NCBI RefSeq assembly: GCF_013141765.1 | Contig: NZ_WHOD01000016.1 | Coordinates: 1-64,000, forward strand | DNA length: 64,000 bases | Direction of reading: 5' to 3' | Origin: Paenibacillus foliorum | GTDB taxonomy: Bacteria > Bacillota > Bacilli > Paenibacillales > NBRC-103111 | Shown here: positions 1 through 7,926 of the stretch, piece after piece | Numbering within the stretch: the stretch's first letter is position 1 | How the letters are laid out: every line of letters begins with the position of its first letter | Made by a program: the position numbers and the translations under genes | Notes under the pieces: generated by a model | Told to the model about the DNA's origin: nothing | Databases searched by the model: none | Seen by the model: the letters and a program-made list of their open reading frames with translations, nothing else

Positions 1-6
1 AATAAC

Positions 7-40
7 AAAAGGTCAGTTTGCATCAGCAGACTGACCTTTT
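7..40. terminator. Bidirectional hairpin terminator
   Basis: Arms AAAAGGTCAGT (7-17) and ACTGACCTTTT (30-40) are perfectly complementary, with A and T tracts on the outer sides. It can end the minus-strand gene at 103-300 or a plus-strand gene lying left of the window. Confidence 0.75.
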
Positions 41-102
41 ATTATTAGGTTTATTTTTCTTAATGATAACTATATTCTATGATTATGAGTATAGTATTGG
101 AA

Positions 103-300
103 TTATCTTTTACTAAGAAATTGACAATTTGCCTTAACGTACCGTTCTCCAATGGTGCTTAATACAAGTTCTTCATCATGAGATTGAATTATTACATTCT
201 CACCTATAAGTTCACCTTGTAAAAAGATTGAGATTGGCTGTTGAAATACACGCATTCGTTCAAAGTCTGAAGGTTCTATTAGTTGACGTTGTTTTGGCAT
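103..300 (-). CDS. Small hypothetical protein, 65 aa
   Basis: A 65-residue acidic/basic protein of unknown function. The ATG follows AAGGGAG at good spacing, which supports real translation. It has no membrane segment, signal peptide or cysteine motif, and I do not recognise the family. The central part alternates hydrophobic and charged residues, as in a small beta-rich fold. A bidirectional terminator follows at 7-40. It is divergent from the recombinase at 566, with about 260 bp of AT-rich sequence between them. Confidence 0.6.
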   Translation of the reverse strand: MPKQRQLIEPSDFERMRVFQQPISIFLQGELIGENVIIQSHDEELVLSTIGERYVKANCQFLSKR

Positions 301-508
301 TGTTATCTCCCTTTATGAAATAAAATAATTTATCATTACATTATTTCATAAATATGAAATTATTTACAGTAAAACTCGAGAAGTTATGAAATAATTTTAA
401 CAGTCAGTTTCGAATATGTTTCTAAGATTTTGTTATTAAGCTCATGGGCACTTAGATTCAAACTGCGTGTTATCTTAATTATTTTGAAAAAGATGTTTTG
501 GACAGATT

Positions 509-561
509 AAATCCTCCTGATTCTAGTAAAACTAGAATTATTAGATGAATTGGGAGGGTTT
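509..561 (+). promoter_or_regulatory. Nested hairpin masking the recombinase ribosome site
   Basis: AAATCCTCC (509-517) pairs along nine positions with GGAGGGTTT (553-561), one of them a G-U pair. The second arm contains the Shine-Dalgarno sequence of the recombinase that starts at 566. An inner hairpin, ATTCTAG (520-526) with CTAGAAT (532-538), closes the structure. The fold would block ribosome entry. The inner inverted repeat could instead be a recombinase binding site. Confidence 0.5.
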
Positions 562-565
562 TGCT

Positions 566-1408
566 ATGAAATTAGACGAGCTATGGATACTGTATGAAAC
601 CGATAAACGAATATTGGGGTTCAGTCCTCACACATTAAAAGCTTACTCTCTTCAGTTAAAGATGTTGATCCGCGAAATGGGTAATCTCGAACTCGAGGAG
701 GTATCTTTAAATCAGCTAAAAGACTATTTGGCCAAACAAACAGAGCGATTAAAACCAAGCAGTTTAGGACATCGGATCCGATTTGTACGTTCTCTTTTTC
801 GTTTTGCTTTTGAAGAAGGCCATATTCCTAAAAATCCATCCCTTAAGTTGAGAGAACCAAAGATGGATAAACGAATTCCCAAATTTCTAATTGAAGAAGA
901 TGTTATCCATCTCAAGATTTCCTGTCATTCACCACGTGAGCATGCTCTTCTAGAATTTCTGTATTGTACGGGTTGTCGTGTCGGCGAAGTACAGAAATTA
1001 AATATTGAAGACATCAACTGGGAAAACTGCTCGGCCATTGTAAATGGTAAGGGTTCCAAACAGAGGGAAGTATATTTTACGACAGAGTGCAAGGTGTGGT
1101 TAAAACGATACCTTGAGAGTCGTGAGGATTCCAGTAAAGCGTTGTTTGTCACCGAAAGCCATCCTATCCGCCGTTTGAGTATCCCAACGATCCGTCACTC
1201 ATTAAAACTGTTGGCAGCGCGAGGTGAAGTAGCTGCAAATGTATACCCACATCGTTTTCGGCATACCTATGCTTGTCAACTGTTAGATAACGGTGCACCA
1301 TTGGAGTTTATACAAGGGATGCTTGGGCATGAGAAAGCATCAACCACTCAAATTTATGCTCAGTTGCGGGGTGAACGAAGGAGAGAATTGTATCGACGTT
1401 ATTTTTAG
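566..1408 (+). CDS. Tyrosine recombinase, XerC/XerD-like integrase
   Basis: A 280-residue site-specific DNA recombinase with the usual two-domain build. An N-terminal SAM-like core-binding domain (about residues 5-85) precedes a C-terminal catalytic domain. The catalytic residues are visible in order: Arg in TGCRVGEV, Lys in GKGSKQREV, His-x-x-Arg in PHRFRHTY, a second His in MLGHEKAST, and the nucleophilic Tyr in QIYAQ. The ATG at 566 was chosen over the one at 545 because GGGAGGG lies 7 bp before it. Length fits the Xer/phage-integrase family, and no IntI-type extra helix is seen. It stands alone, with no excisionase or phage gene beside it. Whether it acts on the repeats further right is unknown. 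Confidence 0.9.
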   Translation: MKLDELWILYETDKRILGFSPHTLKAYSLQLKMLIREMGNLELEEVSLNQLKDYLAKQTERLKPSSLGHRIRFVRSLFRFAFEEGHIPKNPSLKLREPKMDKRIPKFLIEEDVIHLKISCHSPREHALLEFLYCTGCRVGEVQKLNIEDINWENCSAIVNGKGSKQREVYFTTECKVWLKRYLESREDSSKALFVTESHPIRRLSIPTIRHSLKLLAARGEVAANVYPHRFRHTYACQLLDNGAPLEFIQGMLGHEKASTTQIYAQLRGERRRELYRRYF

Positions 1409-2202
1409 GATCCATGTGAAGCTAACGGAAAAGTAGCTATGATGCGTATAAATTGTCTGTGTGATTGAAAACAGGTATTTTTGTAAATCCGTTTATGATT
1501 TGCATCAATATCAGCATTTTTTCGATCGCTGTTGTACGATGTTCCTTTGTAGCATGGGTAATTTGAACTCGAAGAATGCTAGCGGCTATCATCATTAATC
1601 TCATTCATTCCTATGCTTTGAATAGGTCTTGTACTATTACTACTGATGCGGAGCTTATTTTAATTGTCCCAAAGACATAGAAAATAAGGTCTTAACACAA
1701 ATTGAATTTTGCTTAATCAAAGGTCCTTGATTTTCAAGGGCTTTTTGTATTAGGAAGCATAAGTTTGCCATGGTAATTTGGAAGCATAAGCTTTCCAAAG
1801 CGGCAAACTTATGGGTTAAGTTACAATAATGCATGTAAAATAATGATGTTATCAAGGTTGCCCATCAAGGCAATAAAACTTTTAGGTTGCTTGTAGTCCA
1901 TAAACTCAACAAAATACTTAACCCACTCAAAACAGTTTTATGGAGTTGGGGTTACTAGGAGTGAATTTCTGGTGAATGGCGGAATTTATGCATTATTTAT
2001 AGTAAAACGAATATGAGAAGGACTAATAAGTAACATAATTCAGGAGTGTTAAATCCTCGAAGTTAGAATGGGCCATTATTTCTTTTATCTAAAGTTATCA
2101 TGATCGTATCGTAAAAGTTCTTAGATGGAACCGGTTTAAAAGATTAAGTTTTGGGAATACTTGGATGTAAACTATTTAAGTACGATATTTAAGGTGGGAA
2201 AA
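1409..2202. other. Gene-free stretch with palindromes
   Basis: I see no supportable gene here. It holds a terminator-like hairpin at 1719-1746 (CCTTGA, loop, TCAAGG, then CTTTTT) and the nested palindrome at 1758-1813. The 66-codon minus-strand frame across these palindromes has no ribosome site and is not reported as a gene. No remnant of a tniA transposase could be recognised upstream of the TniB-like gene. Confidence 0.5.
1758..1813. repeat. Nested palindrome
   Basis: The outer arms CATAAGTTTGCC (1758-1769) and GGCAAACTTATG (1802-1813) form a perfect 12-bp inverted repeat. Inside, TTTGGAA (1777-1783) faces TTCCAAA (1793-1799). The 11-mer GGAAGCATAAG also occurs twice in direct orientation (1753-1763 and 1780-1790). 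It could be a cruciform, a protein binding site or the remains of a mobile element end. Confidence 0.6.
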
Positions 2203-3135
2203 GTGTTGTTAGCTATTTCAAGTGATTTCAGTAGTAATGACTATGTTAATACAATTACAAGGATAAAGGGCTCTGTAATTAAACATATCGAATTTAGGAA
2301 AGTGATTGACGCCATTTCTGAGTGCCATAACTCCACAAAAATTGGATGTCCTAATAATCTTTTATTGACTGGATCCTCTGGTAGTGGAAAGTCAGCTCTG
2401 TTGACTTATTACAAAAATAAGTATTTGGAGAGATATAATGGTGATTCAGTTTTTCCAATACTTTATTTGAAGTCACCACTTCATGCAAAACCAAGGGAGT
2501 TAGCAATAAGTCTATTAGAACAAATGGATGTTAATTATCGTAACAATCTCTCTTTATCATCAATGACAAACAAAGTTGTTGAGTCGATTACACAACTTGG
2601 TATTGAATTAATTATGCTCGATGATATTGAGCATCTTTTCGATGCTACTTCGCTAAGGATACATAGTGATTCCGTCGAATGGCTTAGAATGCTATTTGAC
2701 AATTTACAAGTTTCTGTTATTTTATCTGGTTTAGAAGTATCTAATAGATTACTACTTCATAATGCAGCATTCGCTAGTAGGGTTCTATCTAGGGTAACGT
2801 TATCTCCATTAGATGAAGATGAGTATGCCTTATTTCTTCAAACAATTGATTCTTACTTGCCATTCTCAGAAAAATCATGGCTTACAGAACAAGCGATCGA
2901 AAAATTGTATCTTACGACCGACGGACTCCCAGGCTATACTAAAGAGATAATTATTAAAGCAACTAGATTGGCTTTTGAAGAGGACCGACTTACAGATTGG
3001 CACATAATAAAAACTTGTAATTTGCTTAGTAGAAGTTCACAGAATTCTAGGAATTTAGATTTTGTTCTGCTAGACGATCAAGAGTTGCATACTGGGCAAT
3101 ATAGAAGAAAATCAAAAATGGAAAAATTTATTTAA
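2203..3135 (+). CDS. TniB/TnsC-like AAA+ ATPase, orphan
   Basis: An AAA+ ATPase resembling TniB/TnsC transposition regulators, which bind target DNA and activate a DDE transposase. The Walker A motif GSSGSGKSAL lies near residue 57. The Walker B motif LIMLDDIEHLF includes two Asp and one Glu-type catalytic position. A preceding helix containing IKHIEF fits the TniB N-terminus. The frame is open from 2140 without an ATG. GTG 2203 is preferred because AAGGTGG ends five bases before it; TTG 2161 is an alternative. Normal partners are tniA upstream and tniQ downstream, but neither is present. It is followed at once by a strong terminator. It is either a transposon remnant or a recruited stand-alone ATPase. 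Confidence 0.7.
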   Translation: MLLAISSDFSSNDYVNTITRIKGSVIKHIEFRKVIDAISECHNSTKIGCPNNLLLTGSSGSGKSALLTYYKNKYLERYNGDSVFPILYLKSPLHAKPRELAISLLEQMDVNYRNNLSLSSMTNKVVESITQLGIELIMLDDIEHLFDATSLRIHSDSVEWLRMLFDNLQVSVILSGLEVSNRLLLHNAAFASRVLSRVTLSPLDEDEYALFLQTIDSYLPFSEKSWLTEQAIEKLYLTTDGLPGYTKEIIIKATRLAFEEDRLTDWHIIKTCNLLSRSSQNSRNLDFVLLDDQELHTGQYRRKSKMEKFI

Positions 3136-3143
3136 GAGAATAT

Positions 3144-3196
3144 AAAAAGTACTTAAACATTGACTTTATAAGTCTATGGCTAAGTACTTTTTTTTG
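3144..3196 (+). terminator. Terminator of the TniB-like gene
   Basis: Twelve-bp perfect arms AAAAAGTACTTA (3144-3155) and TAAGTACTTTTT (3181-3192) enclose an inner hairpin GACTT-TAT-AAGTC, followed by a T run. Confidence 0.85.
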
Positions 3197-3459
3197 TGTC
3201 TAGGGAGTCATTCGGGGTAACATTAGGGAAGCGAAAATGTTATGCATTTAATGCATAAATAATGTATAAGGCCATATGCGGTTTTTCGCAATAATTATGA
3301 AAAATACCGCTATTTAAACAATGATTACCTTCTTTTTTCTCAGTAAATATGAAATTAAGCCCTTGATAAATCAACAATTTTTAATCCATTTTTCTCAATA
3401 AATATGACACCACACAAATAAAGAAATATATCACTCATCTTAACGAATGGAGAAACGCG
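3197..3459. other. AT-rich promoter region of the polysaccharide operon
   Basis: There is no gene. A near-duplicate TTCTCAGTAAATATGA (around 3338) and TTCTCAATAAATATGA (around 3393) may be paired binding sites for a regulator of the operon that starts at 3460. No confident -35/-10 pair was assigned. Confidence 0.35.
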
Positions 3460-4455
3460 ATGCAACCCATAGCCTTCTTTCTCGCACTAACTCTGTGCGC
3501 TATATTGACCCCAATTGCTAGAGTCATCGCACTGAAACTGCATATAGTGGATTTTCCTAACACCAGCCTGAAGACTCACAACAATCCCACTCCCTACTTA
3601 GGTGGCGCAGCGATTTTCACTACCATTGCAGTTACAATGTACTCCTTGATTTTGGTCTTCAATATTAATTTGAATACCCAGCAGCACGGTCTAATGCTTG
3701 GTGCCTTCGTGATCCTAATAATCGGACTCATTGATGACATAAGAGCAGTAACTCCAGTCACCAAGTTAAGTGTACAACTGCTTGCGACGTTTGTCGTTTG
3801 GTCCCAGGGGATAGGTTTCTCGCTGTTTGATCATTGGACGTTGAATTTGGCAATCACTTTGGTTTGGGTCATAGGGGTGACAAACGCCTTCAACATGATT
3901 GATATTATGGACGGTCTAGCCGCGGGCGTTTCAGGCATTTGTTCTTTGTTTCTTGCACTGTTACTACATTTTTCAGGGGATCCATTCAATAGCGCATTAA
4001 TGCTTACATTATCTGGCTCCTGCTTAGGTTTTTTAGCTTTCAATTTTAACCCCGCCAAGATTTATATGGGTGATACCGGAAGTCTGCTCATTGGTTTCTT
4101 ACTCGCTTGCACATTTACACAATGGAGCGAAGAAAAACATCTTGGTTATTATTTGATCGTCCCGCTGATTATTCTGGGAGTTCCGCTATTTGAGCTAATC
4201 TTTGTTTCTATTCTTCGACTCAAGGATGGTAAGTCGCCACTTCGAGGAAGTAAGGATCATTTTGCTCTAAGACTCATCAAGATGGGTTTTTCAGTCAAAC
4301 AAACGGTACTTCTTGCTTATGCTGGTGCTATTGTTCTTGGCTCTATCGCTTTCCTCATTTTAACGTTTCGTTTCTTCGCATATGAAATATTGGGGCTGAC
4401 GTTGGTGCTGGTATGCTTAGTGGCACACAAGTTAAGTCAGGTAAGAGTAAGTTAA
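3460..4455 (+). CDS. MraY/WecA/TagO-family polyprenyl-phosphate glycosyl-1-phosphate transferase
   Basis: An integral membrane enzyme that transfers a sugar-1-phosphate (typically GlcNAc-1-P) from a UDP-sugar to undecaprenyl phosphate, the first step of teichoic acid or exopolysaccharide assembly. Family landmarks: the Asp pair in GLIDDIRAV, NAFNMIDIMDGLAAG, the substrate-binding IYMGDTGSLLIG, and a cytoplasmic loop with DHFALRL. About ten hydrophobic segments fit the family topology, and 331 residues is normal. The ATG follows GGAG. It heads a same-strand operon with the glycosyltransferase (26 bp gap) and the flavoprotein. It may be a second, accessory copy; the main tagO normally lies elsewhere. 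Confidence 0.9.
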   Translation: MQPIAFFLALTLCAILTPIARVIALKLHIVDFPNTSLKTHNNPTPYLGGAAIFTTIAVTMYSLILVFNINLNTQQHGLMLGAFVILIIGLIDDIRAVTPVTKLSVQLLATFVVWSQGIGFSLFDHWTLNLAITLVWVIGVTNAFNMIDIMDGLAAGVSGICSLFLALLLHFSGDPFNSALMLTLSGSCLGFLAFNFNPAKIYMGDTGSLLIGFLLACTFTQWSEEKHLGYYLIVPLIILGVPLFELIFVSILRLKDGKSPLRGSKDHFALRLIKMGFSVKQTVLLAYAGAIVLGSIAFLILTFRFFAYEILGLTLVLVCLVAHKLSQVRVS

Positions 4456-4481
4456 TACTCAATGCTGGGAGCTTAGATTAG

Positions 4482-5594
4482 ATGGCCAAAATCATGTTTA
4501 TAGTTCCATACTCCAAGTATTATTTGAATTTTAGCTGGGATCTTATAGAATCTCTAGTACATGACGGACATAGCGTGACAGCATTGGCACCAGATTCCGT
4601 AGCGGAGGGTACATTATCTGCCGTTGGAGTAAGGTTTATTCAAATTCCACTCAAGAATACAGGATTAAACCCGTTTTACGATATCCTCAGTATATTTCAT
4701 TTGGCTCGGATCATTCGGAACGAACTTCCCGATATCGTCAGTTGCTACTCAATCAAGCCTGTTCTTTACGGCGCTTTGGCAGCTAGAACTATAAGAACGA
4801 CTAGGGTCTTTTTAACGGTGACCGGCTTAGGCTATGTGTTTACAGGATTTACATGGAAGCAACGCTTGTTAACCCCTCTTGTAAATACCTGGTATCGCCT
4901 TGCTTTTCAGCATTGTGAAAGGGTCTTCTTCGAAAATCCTGATGATCTGCATTTATTTAATCGGCTCGGTTTGATCCAGCAGGATAAGACAACAATTCTA
5001 AATGGCTCCGGTGTTAACCTGGATAAGTTTGCTATGAACCCCAAAGTCCGGTCAAAAGCGCCAATAACTTTTATACTTGTTGCAAGAATAATTAAAGACA
5101 AAGGAATATATGAATACATCGAAGCGGCCAGGATCCTGAAGATTAAATATCCTCATGTAAGCATTCAACTCTTAGGCCCATTTGATCATAATCCGACTTC
5201 GATAAGTAAAGCCCAAGTAAAGGAATGGATGAACGAAGGCGTGATCCGCTATCTGGGGGAAACGACTGATGTGCGTCCGTATTTAAGGAGTTCTAACGTC
5301 TTCGTCTTACCTTCATATCGAGAAGGTACTCCTAAATCTGTGCTGGAAGCGATGGCCATGGGACTGCCGATTGTAACTACGGATACACCCGGTTGTCGTG
5401 AGACGGTCATTCATGGGCGCAACGGTTTGTTGGTCCCAGTAAAGAGTTCGAAAGCGCTTGCTGATGCGATGGAACAGTTCATCTTGAATCCGTACATGAT
5501 CGAAATAATGGGAGCATGTAGTCGTGAGATTGCTGAGTATAAGTACGATGTCTTCAAGGTAAATGCACTCATAAAAAGTACCATGCAGATTTAG
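4482..5594 (+). CDS. Glycosyltransferase family 4 (GT-B fold)
   Basis: A retaining, nucleotide-sugar-dependent glycosyltransferase that would extend the lipid-linked sugar made by the preceding gene. The N-terminal Rossmann half begins KIMFIVPYSKYY. The C-terminal donor-binding half carries the GT4 E-x7-E signature in REGTPKSVLEAMAMGLPIV, followed by TDTPGCRETV. At 370 residues it is full length, with no signal peptide, so it should work at the cytoplasmic face of the membrane. Its stop lies 17 bp before the GTG of the next gene. The sugar specificity cannot be read from the sequence. Confidence 0.88.
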   Translation: MAKIMFIVPYSKYYLNFSWDLIESLVHDGHSVTALAPDSVAEGTLSAVGVRFIQIPLKNTGLNPFYDILSIFHLARIIRNELPDIVSCYSIKPVLYGALAARTIRTTRVFLTVTGLGYVFTGFTWKQRLLTPLVNTWYRLAFQHCERVFFENPDDLHLFNRLGLIQQDKTTILNGSGVNLDKFAMNPKVRSKAPITFILVARIIKDKGIYEYIEAARILKIKYPHVSIQLLGPFDHNPTSISKAQVKEWMNEGVIRYLGETTDVRPYLRSSNVFVLPSYREGTPKSVLEAMAMGLPIVTTDTPGCRETVIHGRNGLLVPVKSSKALADAMEQFILNPYMIEIMGACSREIAEYKYDVFKVNALIKSTMQI

Positions 5595-5611
5595 CAGAAA
5601 GGGTGAACCTG

Positions 5612-6889
5612 GTGTCCACATATGTAATCGGAGCAGGAGTTACTGGGTTATCCTTTGCGGTAACTTTGGGCTATGGAAAGGTTCTGGAAAGCAATCCGGG
5701 GTTAGGAGGGAAAGCATCGTCGTATAACATGAATACACATGTAGGTAAATTTACCTTCGATATAGGCGGACATTGGTTCCATCATCAAAATGCACCTAAA
5801 GTGTTACAGCTATTGGAAGGTCTTTCCCTCGAGAAGCACGCACGTCAAGCCTTTGTATATTGGGAGGGGGGATTGTACGACTTCCCCCTTCAACAAAGTT
5901 ATAAAACGCATGCTGATAACAGTCTTGTCCAACAGATCGATCGTGAGTTAGCTGCTCTTGGGCAAAAAGAGGCTACTAAGAGTCAAAACTATTCGGACAT
6001 GCTGCTCAATTCGTATGGTCCCACTTTATTTGAACGCTTCTTTAGAGACTATAATGTGAAAATGTTCGGAGTGTCCGATCTGTCACAAATCCAAATCGGT
6101 AAATACGAAGAAATCAGAAATGTTCGGACCAATCAGAAAACCGAGGGCTATAACAGTTATTTTTACTACCCGAAAGATCCATTAGGTGCGCAGGCGATTC
6201 CGGTACATCTGGCGAAGGATGTGCAGGTGCGTTTCAATTCCCAAGTGCAATCAATTCATCTGAATCAACGAACGATCAGCATCAATAAGCAAACGTCACC
6301 TTGGGAAACGATTATATCAACCATTCCGCTGCCAAGGTTGGTAAGTATGATTGCCGATGTCGATTGTGGGATCGCTTATTTATCCCAACAATTACGAGCT
6401 AGCAGAGGCTTGATCCTCAATTTGGGAGTAAAGAGAAATCTGTTGCATGCAAACAAAAGTTGGATCTATCTGGCCGAAATGAAATATCATTTCTATAGAA
6501 TCGGTTTCTATAGCAACGTTCAACCTGATATGGCGCCTGAAGGCTATAGCTCGATGTACGTGGAATGTTCACCGTTGTTTTTCAAGAATAAACAGGAGGC
6601 TTTGTACATAGTGCCACAGGTCATAAGGGACCTCATTAGCATCGGAATGATCGAGGATGAGAGCGATATCGTTACCCTTAAGCCGATCTACTTGGAGCAA
6701 AATTATTGCTTGCCGGACAACCAGGTAACTTCGCTTATTCAAAGCTACTTGCAGCAATACGGCATTTATAGTATAGGTAGATATGGGAGTTGGCATTGGT
6801 CGAGTCAGCACGAGGATATGCAGCAAGCCATTTCATTAGCTGATGAATTGAGAAGAACTATAAACTTCAGAAAACTGCTGAAAGTTTGA
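5612..6889 (+). CDS. FAD-dependent oxidoreductase, amine-oxidase/UDP-galactopyranose-mutase-like
   Basis: A flavoprotein of about 425 residues. It starts directly with the dinucleotide-binding motif VIGAGVTGLSFA and continues with GGKASS and DIGGHWFH, as in amine oxidase, protoporphyrinogen oxidase and UDP-galactopyranose mutase-like proteins. GTG 5612 is chosen because AGAAAGGG (5596-5603) sits 8 bp upstream; GTG 5603 lies inside that site. As the third gene of a polysaccharide operon it may oxidise or isomerise a sugar nucleotide or lipid-linked sugar. That role is inferred from position only. Confidence 0.8.
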   Translation: MSTYVIGAGVTGLSFAVTLGYGKVLESNPGLGGKASSYNMNTHVGKFTFDIGGHWFHHQNAPKVLQLLEGLSLEKHARQAFVYWEGGLYDFPLQQSYKTHADNSLVQQIDRELAALGQKEATKSQNYSDMLLNSYGPTLFERFFRDYNVKMFGVSDLSQIQIGKYEEIRNVRTNQKTEGYNSYFYYPKDPLGAQAIPVHLAKDVQVRFNSQVQSIHLNQRTISINKQTSPWETIISTIPLPRLVSMIADVDCGIAYLSQQLRASRGLILNLGVKRNLLHANKSWIYLAEMKYHFYRIGFYSNVQPDMAPEGYSSMYVECSPLFFKNKQEALYIVPQVIRDLISIGMIEDESDIVTLKPIYLEQNYCLPDNQVTSLIQSYLQQYGIYSIGRYGSWHWSSQHEDMQQAISLADELRRTINFRKLLKV

Positions 6890-7154
6890 TATGGATAGAA
6901 TGATTTTCGGCGGACTAAAATCCGACAACCATCAACCTATTAGATCCTTGCAATTAATAATTTAGTAAATACTATCAGAGATATAGTATTGCCTTGAATT
7001 GAGTAAAGAAGCCCTGTGGGTGGAATTTTTCCTAGCCCTAATCATAAGCACAATCGCCTGGGGGACGACTTCCAGGTTTTTTTTGCATTAATTCCTGCTG
7101 AGCCGGAAAGGCAAGCGCATAGCGCATATGTTTGTGTCACCGGACAGATGTAGG
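6890..7154. other. Intergenic region with operon terminator
   Basis: No gene is seen. It ends the polysaccharide operon and leads into the first composite repeat. The terminator at 7057-7084 is listed separately. Confidence 0.5.
7057..7084 (+). terminator. Terminator after the polysaccharide operon
   Basis: CCTGG (7057-7061) pairs with CCAGG (7072-7076) and is followed by eight T residues. It lies about 170 bp after the flavoprotein stop codon. Confidence 0.7.
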
Positions 7155-7274
7155 AGGACAAGAACATATATCTATAGAAATCCTCGTGCAGCGCGTTTTT
7201 TTTATTTTATGGATATAAGTTCTTGTCTTTTAGCAAGACAAAAACTTATATCCTAACGGGCTGGATAGTTTCAA
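7155..7274. repeat. Composite repeat copy 1 (ttcttgtc hairpin plus right block)
   Basis: The hairpin has 19-bp arms with one mismatch (7211-7229 and 7235-7253) containing TTCTTGTC. It abuts the right block TAACGGGCTGGATAGTTT (7254-7271). An upstream ACAAGAACATATAT (7158-7171) repeats the arm sequence. The right block ends 45 bp before the GNAT start at 7319. It shares its design with the copies at 30787 and 60956. Confidence 0.75.
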
Positions 7275-7318
7275 GATAGTGTAGAACAAATTTAGAAAAG
7301 ACAAGGGAGAATAATAAA

Positions 7319-7714
7319 TTGAAGCAAGAGATAATAATTAATCTGCCCATAGTAGCGGATGAAGTTCCCAATTTAAGAGAAATGGTTGGTTGGGACGGCA
7401 GATATTCAGATTATCCAACATTATTCGAACGTTGTAACTTTTGGGCTGGTCTCAGAGATGAGGAAAATAAGCTTATAGCATTCGGCTATGTTGCCGGGAT
7501 GGGGTTGCAACACGGGTACATGGAAGACATAATTGTACACCCAAAATTTCAGAAAAAAGGAATTGGCGAATCCTTAGTTAGGAAATTGCTGCAAGAGGCA
7601 GAACGTGTTGGGTTAGAAATTGTAACATTGACATACGATTCAAAACATACATCCTTTTATATAAGGAGTGGACTTACTCCCTGTTCTGGGGGATTATGGA
7701 GGAGGAAAGATTAA
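7319..7714 (+). CDS. GNAT-family N-acetyltransferase
   Basis: A small acetyltransferase of 131 residues using acetyl-CoA. The signature acetyl-CoA loop is visible as HPKFQKKGIGESLVRKLL (motif A, R/Q-x-x-G-x-G/A type), with a C-terminal strand containing TLTYDSKHTSFYIRSGL. The TTG start at 7319 is preceded by AAGGGAG at 9 bp. Composite repeat blocks lie on both sides: a right block 45 bp upstream and a left block beginning 2 bp after the stop. The substrate is unknown; many such small GNATs act on amino groups of antibiotics or metabolites. Confidence 0.85.
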   Translation: MKQEIIINLPIVADEVPNLREMVGWDGRYSDYPTLFERCNFWAGLRDEENKLIAFGYVAGMGLQHGYMEDIIVHPKFQKKGIGESLVRKLLQEAERVGLEIVTLTYDSKHTSFYIRSGLTPCSGGLWRRKD

Positions 7715-7715
7715 A

Positions 7716-7792
7716 CTAATGGAGAACTTTAGTTCAATTAACCAAGGATGAGGCTGCCATATTGATCGGCGGTCTCATTACGGGCAGTTATG
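7716..7792. repeat. Composite repeat copy 2, complete
   Basis: The left block CTAATGGAGAACTTTAGTT starts at 7716, two bases after the GNAT stop. The hairpin pairs GAGGCTGCC (7750-7758) with GGCGGTCTC (7768-7776), imperfectly. The right block is ATTACGGGCAGTTATG (7777-7792). The ThyA gene follows. Confidence 0.75.
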
Positions 7793-7926
7793 CGTGGTCG
7801 CGGTCAACTTTTGTTGAAATATACGATTGGCATAAGCGTTAAATGGAAAAAGGAAGAGGATACTTCATTATCCCTCTCGAAATTATAAAGCATGCTCAAT
7901 ATAAATATTAATTAGGGGGCTAGAAG

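Noticed and set aside
566..1408. The tyrosine recombinase as an IntI integron integrase
   Set aside because: The IntI-specific additional segment before the HxxR box is not visible; the sequence reads as an ordinary Xer/phage-type recombinase. A role on the repeats is possible but unsupported.
1655..1855. 66-codon minus-strand open frame
   Set aside because: It is built over the nested palindromes, has no ribosome site and no coding-like composition.
7155..7253. Hairpin series as a CRISPR array
   Set aside because: There are no regularly spaced identical repeats or unique spacers of constant length and no cas genes; the units are palindromes of different outer sequence.
7716..7792. Composite repeats as canonical integron attC sites
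   Set aside because: The expected GTTRRRY and RYYYAAC core boxes are not met at the block ends, the outer blocks are direct instead of inverted repeats, and no IntI-type integrase is in the window.
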